Of a stretch of DNA of 20,308 nucleotides, positions 14,142-20,308 are shown piece by piece. The DNA comes from DATKDU01 sp035512595 (GTDB lineage Bacteria > Planctomycetota > Planctomycetia > Pirellulales > Pirellulaceae), in contig DATKDU010000321.1 in NCBI GenBank assembly GCA_035512595.1, forward strand, positions 1 to 20,308, given 5' to 3'. The translations under genes were made by a program, and so were the position numbers. How positions within the stretch are numbered: the first letter of the stretch is position 1; the number at the start of each line of letters is the position of its first letter. The notes below the pieces were generated by a model that saw only the letters and a list, made by a program, of their open reading frames with translations, was not told where the DNA came from and ran no database searches.

Positions 14142-17100
14142 ATGAGCCGGTTTGCCGTGCTGCCTGGAATCGTCGTCGTTGTCCTTGGGCTGGTGGCAGG
14201 TGTCCTTGCGCAGCCGGTGCGCGGAGACGAGGCGGCGGCTGCCGGAAAGCCCGAGGAAAACCAGGACAAGATCGCGCTGACGTGGCTCGCCACGCTCAAG
14301 CAGGCAACCGCCCAGGCGCAGCAAACCAGGCGGCCAATCCTGGTCGTTGTCGGCGGGCCGGCCTGTCCCTTCTGTCGCGTGCTGGAGCGTGAGATGGAAT
14401 TGCCCGAGGCGACCGGGGAGCTGGCGCGGTGGACGCTCCTGAAGCTCGACGTGGAGGACGACGCGGACGAGATTCGCCCACTGGCCGTCGGCCCGATACC
14501 GGCGCTGCGGGTCCTGACTCCCGCCGGCAAGACGATTGCCGCTCGCGACGGAGCGATGTCCGCGTCCGATCTGGCGTTGTGGCTGTCCAAAGAACACGAG
14601 GCGGCCGCGGGGGTTGCTTCCGAGGATTTTGCCGGCCAGTCGCTGTCCGCCGTGCAGTCGGTGCGGCTGGTCCGCGAGTTTCGCCGCCGCGATCCGGCCA
14701 TTCGCGAGGCGGCGATCCGCCGGTTGCTCCCCCATCCGCAGGTTGCCGCCGGAGCGGTGTTGACTGCGTTTTCAGAAGGATCGCTGTCGGCGCGGCTGGC
14801 AGCGCGCGAGCTGCTGGAGGCCTGGCGTGCGCCGGTCGAGGGGCTCGACCCCTGGCGGCCGGAGACGCTCTCCAGCGAGCGTCTGGAAGCGCTCCGCCAG
14901 TGGGTCGCCAAAATCGACCCAGCGGTTTCTGTCGCCTCCGCCGCCCAGGAGCTGACCGGCGAGCAGCGCAAGGCCGCCGCCGCGGACATCCAGCAGATGC
15001 TGGCCGCCTCCTCGTCCGAGGCGGCAGCCATCCGCGAGCGGCTGGCCCGCTATGGCCCGCAGCTATTGCCGGAGGTTTACGAGCAGCTCCAGCAAACCGA
15101 AAGCGACGAAGCCCGCGAGCGATTGACGGCCCTCCGCTACCGGCTGGTGGCGGCTCAGGATCGCGTCCTCTCCTGGCCCGGCGGCATCGAGCGGCTGGCC
15201 TCAACCGCCGCTGCCACGCGCTACCAGGCGGTCGATGAACTAGCCCGCCAGGCGACGGCCGCCGACGAGGCGCTGCTCCTGGAATTGTTCAGCGATCCCG
15301 AGCCGCTAGTCCGCGAATTGAGCCTCCGCGCCCTGCACCAGCTTGGCGGCGCCGGCGCCACGGGCGCCCTGTCCAAGCTGCTGGACGACCCCAATCCCAA
15401 CGTGCGTGCCGCGGTGCTCAAGCAGCTCGCCGAATCGGCCGCTCGCGCGTCGGTCCCGCGGATCGTCCAGTACGTGGCCCAGGAGAAAGACGCGGATTTG
15501 CTCGTACACGCGGTCCGCGTCCTCCGCGAATCGCCGAGCAAGGCGAGCCTGACGTGCCTGACGACGCTCCTGGCCCACGAGAGCTGGCGTGTGCGGGCCG
15601 AAGCAGCCGAGGCGATCGGCAAGGCGGCGTCCGCGCGGGAGTCGATCCCCGACGAGGACAAGGCCGATGCGTACGTGGCGCTCGTCGAGCTTTTGGAGGA
15701 TGAAGACGCGTTCGTCGTCAGCCGCGCCGTGGAGGCTCTCGGTCAGGCCGACCTGATCACGGCCGTCGATCCGCTGGCGAAAGTCGCTCTGCGCCATCCC
15801 GACCTGGCGGCGAAGGTGATCGAGGCGCTGACCACCACTCGCAGCGGCCTGACCAAAGCCGAGGAGCATCTCCGCAATTTCTGCCGGCACGAGAATCCCA
15901 AGCTCCGCGCGCCGGCCATCGCCGGCTTGTGCCGGATCAATGCCCAGGATGTTGATGCCGAGCTGCGCGCGGCGCTGGCGGACCAGGAGCCGGAGGTGCG
16001 CATCTCCGCGGCGAGCGCCCTGTTTCAAATCTGCCAGCAAACCGCACGCTCCAGTGAAACGGACATCGCCAGCTTCGAGGCGATCGAATCGACGCCGGAG
16101 AGCTCCGGGACCATCGTGACTGAGGGCGTCAAAGCGCTCTTCGGGCTGCTGGGAAAGTCCGGCGCTGCGCCCGCCGAGGAATCGCCGCCCGCCGAACCGG
16201 CCGAGCCGACGGAGCCCGCTGAGCCACAGGACCAGTCGAATGCCGAGGAGTCGGCAAAGGCGATCCGCGCCAAGCTTCCCAGGTGGCTTCCCGAGCTGGT
16301 TCCCCTGCTAACGCCGCTGCTGGAAGCGCCCAGCGTGGAGGAGCGCGTCGCCGGAGCGCTGGTCCTAGCCGCGGCGGGTGACGAGGGGCAGGCAATGCCC
16401 GTTTTGCAAACGAGCTTGTCGGCCGAACCGCGGATGCTGGAGAAGATCTCGCCGGCGCTGTACTGGCTGGAGTGGGAAGGGCGGAAAGCGCTGTTCGACC
16501 AGCTCGTCAGCACGGCGCGGGGGCCGGATTCGCTCTCCGTGGTCGCCTCCGCCATGGCCCAGCGGCGCGACGGCCGGGCGGCGGAGTTGCTGTGGAGTCT
16601 GCTCGCTCGCGATGACGCCAATGGCGCGCTGGCCGGATCGGTGCAGACGGCAATGCAGATGCTGTACCTCGGCCAGCGCTACTACGATCTGGAGCGGGCT
16701 CCCATCAGAGCTAAGAAGCGGCTCCAGGAAGAGGCGCAGCGCCGCGCGGCGGCCGGCCCCCGCTGGCAGCGGCTGGTCGCCTTTTCGCTGCTGATCGAGC
16801 TGGCGCCCGAGGAAGCTGCGACGCTCGCCCAGTCGCTAAACGCCGATGAAGCGGCCGAGCCGCCGCTGCGCAGCGACGCGCTGCGCGTCCTCCTAGTGGC
16901 CCAGGAAGAAAAGGATGCCCAACAAACGGCGCTGGCCGCGCTCCAATCGACCGATGACTCGGCCCGCCGCACGGCGCTCAGGTACCTGGCCCGCGGCAAG
17001 GAGGCGGTCGGCGCTGTGGAGGGGAGCAGTTTCGATCTGGCCTCCGGATCGGTCTACCGGAGCGTTTACAGCAGTGCCGGCAGCGGATCGGCGATTCCCG

Positions 17101-17510
17101 CGCTGCCCGAGGAACTGACCGACGAAATGCTGCTGCCGCTATTGGATTCGGCCGGCGGCGAGCAGGCGGCCGAGGCCGGCTACCTGCTGTGTCGCCTCGA
17201 GCGGCCGGAGGGGCTTGCGCCGCTGCTGGCATACTGGCGGCAGCACGCCCGCCGCAGCGAGCCGTGGACGCGGCTGGTCTATCAGGCCGTGGCGGCCCTG
17301 AATTCATCCGAGCACGTGCCGATTCTTTCGGAGATCTACCGCGACCTGTCGAGCGGACCTGCGCCCGATCACTCGCGCCTGGCCACGCTGTACTGGACGA
17401 TCCGGGACATGACCGGGCCGGAGGTGCTGGCCCTCCGCAAACGGATGCGGGACGAGGTCGGCATGGAGAACCTTCGCAGCTACGATCCGTCTGGCCGCGG
17501 CTTTCCGTGA
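14142..17510 (+). CDS. Exported thioredoxin-like protein with HEAT repeats
   Basis: This 1122-residue protein starts with a signal peptide (about 1-28, hydrophobic GIVVVVLGLVAGVLA). A thioredoxin-like domain at about 42-155 has RPILVVVGGPACPFC with the CxxC pair Cys75/Cys78 and the proline-bearing strand VGPIPALRVLTPAGK. After it come HEAT-type helical repeats, clear at about 365-633 (for example LFSDPEPLVRELSLRALHQL, LLDDPNPNVRAAVLKQLAES, LEDEDAFVVSRAVEALGQ, ADQEPEVRISAASALFQI). A proline/glutamate linker (PAEPAEPTEPAEP, about 682-697) leads to a second helical region up to the end. The single-domain thioredoxin start resembles the thioredoxin_7/DUF255 type. It begins eight bases after the cytochrome stop; the open frame reaches 14082, but only the ATG at 14142 gives a signal peptide. 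A role in thiol chemistry or heme-protein maturation is suggested by its neighbour, but this is inference. Confidence 0.87.
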   Translation: MSRFAVLPGIVVVVLGLVAGVLAQPVRGDEAAAAGKPEENQDKIALTWLATLKQATAQAQQTRRPILVVVGGPACPFCRVLEREMELPEATGELARWTLLKLDVEDDADEIRPLAVGPIPALRVLTPAGKTIAARDGAMSASDLALWLSKEHEAAAGVASEDFAGQSLSAVQSVRLVREFRRRDPAIREAAIRRLLPHPQVAAGAVLTAFSEGSLSARLAARELLEAWRAPVEGLDPWRPETLSSERLEALRQWVAKIDPAVSVASAAQELTGEQRKAAAADIQQMLAASSSEAAAIRERLARYGPQLLPEVYEQLQQTESDEARERLTALRYRLVAAQDRVLSWPGGIERLASTAAATRYQAVDELARQATAADEALLLELFSDPEPLVRELSLRALHQLGGAGATGALSKLLDDPNPNVRAAVLKQLAESAARASVPRIVQYVAQEKDADLLVHAVRVLRESPSKASLTCLTTLLAHESWRVRAEAAEAIGKAASARESIPDEDKADAYVALVELLEDEDAFVVSRAVEALGQADLITAVDPLAKVALRHPDLAAKVIEALTTTRSGLTKAEEHLRNFCRHENPKLRAPAIAGLCRINAQDVDAELRAALADQEPEVRISAASALFQICQQTARSSETDIASFEAIESTPESSGTIVTEGVKALFGLLGKSGAAPAEESPPAEPAEPTEPAEPQDQSNAEESAKAIRAKLPRWLPELVPLLTPLLEAPSVEERVAGALVLAAAGDEGQAMPVLQTSLSAEPRMLEKISPALYWLEWEGRKALFDQLVSTARGPDSLSVVASAMAQRRDGRAAELLWSLLARDDANGALAGSVQTAMQMLYLGQRYYDLERAPIRAKKRLQEEAQRRAAAGPRWQRLVAFSLLIELAPEEAATLAQSLNADEAAEPPLRSDALRVLLVAQEEKDAQQTALAALQSTDDSARRTALRYLARGKEAVGAVEGSSFDLASGSVYRSVYSSAGSGSAIPALPEELTDEMLLPLLDSAGGEQAAEAGYLLCRLERPEGLAPLLAYWRQHARRSEPWTRLVYQAVAALNSSEHVPILSEIYRDLSSGPAPDHSRLATLYWTIRDMTGPEVLALRKRMRDEVGMENLRSYDPSGRGFP

Positions 17511-17566
17511 GTTGTCAATTGCACAGCGACCACCTTTTCGCACACCTTTCCATCCAGGAGTTTGCC

Positions 17567-18514
17567 ATGAAATCCATCGCGTCGTTTCTCGCTCTCGCCG
17601 CGGCACTGGTGGCTGGAGTCCCTTCCGTCAGCGCGCAATTTGGCGGTTTGGGAGGTCCGGGCACGATCACCGGAACGGGTGTGTCCCAGATCGAGCGCCT
17701 TCCCGAAGTGATGCGGATGCGCGTCGTCGTCACCGCCAAGGGGAGCACGCTCGAGGAGGCGCTGGCGGCACTCAAGGACAAGACCGAAGCGGCCAACAGC
17801 CAGCTTTCGACCCTTGGTGCGGAAAAGGAGAGCGTTAAACTCGATCCTCCGCAAATCGCCGCGGAAAGTAGCGACCGTCGCCGCCAGGTGGAAATGATGA
17901 TGGCCCAGCGGCTGCGAGGGGGTAAACGGTCCGCCAAGAAGGAAGAGACGAAGCAGCCGGTCGCTGTTTCCACCACGCTCACCGCCGAGTGGCCGCTGCA
18001 ATCCAAGACCGGTGAAGAATTGCTGGTTGCCGCTACCGCACTCCAGGACAAGATCAAAGCCGCCGATCTGGCTGGCGCGAAGGAGGCCAGCCAGCTCACG
18101 CCCGAAGAGCAGGAGGCGCTCGAGGAGATGGAGTCGCAGGGCTACAATCCATACGGCGACCAAGAAGCCAAGCCGGGGGAGCCGATATTCCTGTTTGTCG
18201 CGGCGATTGCCGAGGCGGATCGTGAGAAAGCCGATGCGGAAGCGTTCCAGAAGGCCCGGCAGCATGCCGCCCGCCTGGCGAAGGCGGCCGGCGCCGGACT
18301 GGGCAAGCTTCAGTCGCTCGCAGGAGCGGGGCAGGCGGGCGTGGATGAAAGTGAATACGCCAATCCTTACGCCAATGTTGCGGCCTATCGAATGCTGCAA
18401 GCGATGCAGGCCGGCGGCCAGCCCGATTCAGAGTCCGAGGCGATCGGTACGACACCTGCCAAGGTCACTTACCGGGTAACGATGACAGCCGGCTTTGAAT
18501 TGACGACGCCATAG
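17567..18514 (+). CDS. SIMPL-domain (DUF541) periplasmic protein
   Basis: The 315-residue protein has a signal peptide (MKSIASFLALAAALVAGVPSVSA, residues 1-23 across the core), then a SIMPL/DUF541 domain. It opens GTGVSQIERLPEVMRMRVVV (residues about 36-55), continues with GSTLEEALAALKDKTEAANS, and has a late helix ARQHAARLAKAAGAGLGKL and a final strand VTYRVTMTAGFEL, in the family order. A charged, lysine/arginine-rich insertion (about 105-135) and a NPYGDQE region look lineage-specific. AGGAG at 17556-17560, six bases before the ATG, fixes the start; the open frame extends to 17189 only as overlap with the previous gene. SIMPL proteins are exported and of poorly known function (some are linked to oxidative stress or outer-membrane lipoprotein assembly). 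It is the last gene of the operon, 56 bases after the HEAT gene. Confidence 0.85.
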   Translation: MKSIASFLALAAALVAGVPSVSAQFGGLGGPGTITGTGVSQIERLPEVMRMRVVVTAKGSTLEEALAALKDKTEAANSQLSTLGAEKESVKLDPPQIAAESSDRRRQVEMMMAQRLRGGKRSAKKEETKQPVAVSTTLTAEWPLQSKTGEELLVAATALQDKIKAADLAGAKEASQLTPEEQEALEEMESQGYNPYGDQEAKPGEPIFLFVAAIAEADREKADAEAFQKARQHAARLAKAAGAGLGKLQSLAGAGQAGVDESEYANPYANVAAYRMLQAMQAGGQPDSESEAIGTTPAKVTYRVTMTAGFELTTP

Positions 18515-18558
18515 TCGATGAATTGGCCCTCCTGCGACGGGGGCCCTTTGGGCATCGA
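18515..18558 (+). terminator. Hairpin at the end of the operon, probable terminator
   Basis: Directly after the SIMPL stop, TCGATG (18515-18520) pairs with CATCGA (18553-18558), and inside it GGCCCTC (18525-18531) pairs with GGGGGCC (18539-18545) through one G-T pair. The loop is seven bases. There is no strong T tract after the inner stem, only CTTTGGG, so it is a plausible but not classic rho-independent terminator. Confidence 0.5.
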
Positions 18559-18864
18559 CTGCTGGTGTTAGCGAGTGTATTCCCCCTGGACCTGCCCAAT
18601 TCGGTCGGATGCAGCAAGCACCAGCCAGCCTCAAGTATCAGGACCGCGTGCTGCGCGGCCTCACTTGCCAGCGGGTATCCAAAGCACAGCTCCCTTTGCC
18701 GGGCGGGGCTTCAATGTGGCCGCGGCTTCTCAGCCGCGGAAGGGTGGCAGTCCCTGACGCAACAGCCGGCAAGCGATGCCCTCGACATCACATGAACTGT
18801 ACCGGGACGGAGCCAGCCGTTAGAACAGACAGCGGTAATGCAAACGTCCTCGCAGGCTCCATCG
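18559..18864. other. Gap between the operon and the esterase gene
   Basis: These roughly 300 bases contain no gene I can support. Short open frames across it have no binding site or motif. The only clear structure is the solitary hairpin at 18705-18745. The promoter of the esterase gene must lie in the right half, but I cannot point to convincing -35 and -10 boxes. Confidence 0.4.
18705..18745. repeat. Solitary palindromic element resembling a CRISPR repeat
   Basis: The sequence GGGCTTCAATG (18706-18716 region) leads into a perfect hairpin, CCGCGGCT (18720-18727) and AGCCGCGG (18732-18739), with a four-base TCTC loop, then AAGG. A GCTTCAATG lead followed by a GC-rich palindrome and a GGAA end resembles some bacterial CRISPR repeats of about 36-37 bases. 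Only one copy is present in the window and no cas gene is near, so it is not an array. It may be an orphan repeat, a dispersed intergenic palindrome or a regulatory hairpin. Confidence 0.5.
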
Positions 18865-20308
18865 ATGTGTACGATTTCCCGTCTGTGGCTGGCGGTGCTG
18901 ACTGCCCCGCTAGTCGTTTCGCAGGCTTCCGCCGCCGACGTCTGGCCCCAGTTGCCGGCCACCAATAATGGGGTGGAGATTCCCGCGCAGCCGTGGCCGC
19001 ACCGCAGGGGGCCGAGGACGGTCAAGATCCTGATCCATTATCCGGGAGGCAGGCTGGCGCGAGTTGACGAGCGGACGGGCATCATGCTCAGTCTGCACAA
19101 CTGGGGGGGAACCGATTGTGTCGGAACGGCTGATCCGCAGGCTTTGGCCGATCGGCTCAACGTGGTGGGGATCAGTGTCAACTACCTGCAGAGTGGGTTC
19201 AAGGATTCGATCGAAGGCCCGGAGCCGTACGACTTCGGTTATTTGCAGTCCCTCGACGCGCTGCGGGCGCTGTGGTTTGTGCGCAGCCAGCTTCAGGAGC
19301 GAAAGATTCCGTTCGCCAGCGGGCGGCTGTTTGCGACCGGCGGATCGGGCGGCGGCAACGTAACGCTCATGGCCAACAAGCTCGCGCCGCGCACCTTTGC
19401 CTGCGTTGTCGATCTGTGCGGCATGAAGAAACTGAGTGCGGACATCGCCTTCCATTTGCCCGGTGGCAGCGGCCTCAATGCCCGCTGGAGCCGCGATCCC
19501 AAGAGTCCCTCGTACCTCACAGCGGATGAACAGGACCTGCGGTTCGTCGGCCATCCCGGTCACCTGCAGACCATGCAGCGCCTGGGCACTTCGTCGCGAA
19601 TCATCGTTGTCCATGGAGTGGACGATGCGACCTGCCCATTTGCGGATGCCCAGGAACTGGTCTCCAATTTGCAATCTGCCGGCTTGGCCGTCGAGCCCCA
19701 TTTCATCAGGAAGGGTGACATCGACGGCCGCGTATTCACGAGCAGCGGGCACGCCCTGGGCAATCGGACCGAGATCGTCTTTCGCGTCGCCGAGAAGTAC
19801 CTTGCCGCTGATGGCAACGAGCGTATCTCGCGGCAGGGACCGACCGATTTCGAGCTGCGCGACGAGGAGGTGCGTTACCAGACGCCGGGAGGACAGTTCA
19901 TCATCTCGTATGCGGCCGGCTATCCCGTCGGCCGGTTTGAATCCGCCGCAATGCCGCCGGAATACGCCGAGCATCAGGACTTGGGCTATTACCTCGATGC
20001 GGCCAGCAGGCGCCAGCCCGTTGCCACGGCGGATGACTGGCAAGTGCGGCGGACTCACATCGTGGCTCACCTCCAGCGGGTCACGGGACGTTTGCCAGGA
20101 GAGTCTTTCCGCGTGCCGCTGGCGGTGCAGGTGTTGGAAGAAAGGCGGATCGGGAATCTGATCTGCCGGAAGCTGAGCTTCCAGAGCGACCCGTTCGATC
20201 GGGTCGCGGCCTGGCTGTTCATTCCGGCAGCGCCTGGCGGCGAAAAACTGCCGGCCATCTTATGTCTCCACCAGACGACGAAGGCGGGGAAGGATGAACC
20301 GGCGGGGT
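18865..20308 (+). CDS. Exported esterase-like protein with two alpha/beta-hydrolase domains (3' truncated)
   Basis: An open frame runs from an in-frame stop at 18793-18795 to the window end. From the ATG at 18865 it gives a signal peptide, MCTISRLWLAVLTAPLVVSQ then ASA-AD. The first domain has an alpha/beta-hydrolase layout: MLSLHNWGGTD, a nucleophile elbow ATGGSGGGN with Ser161, VVHGVDDATCPF with Asp253, and SSGHALGN with His296, a full triad resembling DUF2920 or prolyl-oligopeptidase-like hydrolases. After a linker, SDPFDRVAAWLFIP followed by LPAILCLHQTTKAGKDEPAG begins a second hydrolase domain of the acetylxylan-esterase-like type; its nucleophile lies beyond the window. The start is uncertain: an ATG at 18838 adds nine residues, but CAGG eight bases before 18865 and the compact signal peptide favour 18865. 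The substrate is probably a carbohydrate or other ester, by family only. Confidence 0.8.
   Translation, partial: MCTISRLWLAVLTAPLVVSQASAADVWPQLPATNNGVEIPAQPWPHRRGPRTVKILIHYPGGRLARVDERTGIMLSLHNWGGTDCVGTADPQALADRLNVVGISVNYLQSGFKDSIEGPEPYDFGYLQSLDALRALWFVRSQLQERKIPFASGRLFATGGSGGGNVTLMANKLAPRTFACVVDLCGMKKLSADIAFHLPGGSGLNARWSRDPKSPSYLTADEQDLRFVGHPGHLQTMQRLGTSSRIIVVHGVDDATCPFADAQELVSNLQSAGLAVEPHFIRKGDIDGRVFTSSGHALGNRTEIVFRVAEKYLAADGNERISRQGPTDFELRDEEVRYQTPGGQFIISYAAGYPVGRFESAAMPPEYAEHQDLGYYLDAASRRQPVATADDWQVRRTHIVAHLQRVTGRLPGESFRVPLAVQVLEERRIGNLICRKLSFQSDPFDRVAAWLFIPAAPGGEKLPAILCLHQTTKAGKDEPAG

Noticed and set aside
18705..18745. CRISPR array
   Set aside because: Only one repeat-like unit is visible, with no second copy at spacer distance and no cas gene in the window.
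18910..20070. Minus-strand open frame of 386 codons
   Set aside because: The plus strand here encodes a signal peptide and a hydrolase triad in one open frame, so the minus frame is a shadow.

Overview
The window is GC-rich chromosomal DNA that looks planctomycetal, most likely Pirellulales-like. This is inferred from gene content and order, not from a database search. The main support is a block of MoxR ATPase, DUF58, BatA-type membrane protein, VWA membrane protein, DUF4175-like coiled-coil membrane protein and DUF4159, followed by a multiheme cytochrome fused to a metallophosphatase-like domain, a thioredoxin/HEAT protein and a SIMPL protein. Palindromic GTAGGGTGGGAC-type intergenic repeats also fit that group.

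Left part (1-2600). A divergent pair opens the window: the first codons of a minus-strand gene (ATG at 31-29) and a non-heme chloroperoxidase-like alpha/beta hydrolase (200-1030, GTG start). A 12-bp inverted repeat lies between and across them. Next comes a less GC-rich, gene-poor stretch holding one minus-strand gene (1909-1248). It reads as an Imm22-type immunity domain joined to a degenerate WGR domain, broken by a one-base frameshift near 1682. Short open stretches upstream of it could be debris of a toxin or carrier protein.

Central operon (2605-18514, all plus strand). The genes overlap or are closely spaced: MoxR (2605) and DUF58 (3609) overlap by ATGA. A 96-bp cloverleaf-shaped palindromic repeat sits in the gap before the BatA-like gene (4638). 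Then follow the VWA protein (6746), the DUF4175-like protein (9102), DUF4159 (11927), the tetraheme cytochrome (12727), the thioredoxin/HEAT protein (14142) and the SIMPL protein (17567). A hairpin at 18515-18558 probably ends the unit. The first six genes form a recognisable membrane-anchored MoxR/VWA module: a cytoplasmic AAA+ ATPase, a DUF58 partner, two membrane proteins with VWA and Rossmann-like domains, a large coiled-coil membrane protein and an exported DUF4159 protein. The last three add exported redox and scaffold proteins. A joint role in envelope maturation or stress is plausible but is inference.

Right part (18515-20308). A 320-bp gap contains a solitary hairpin that resembles a palindromic CRISPR repeat. 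The window ends inside an exported esterase-like protein that appears to carry two alpha/beta-hydrolase domains in tandem.
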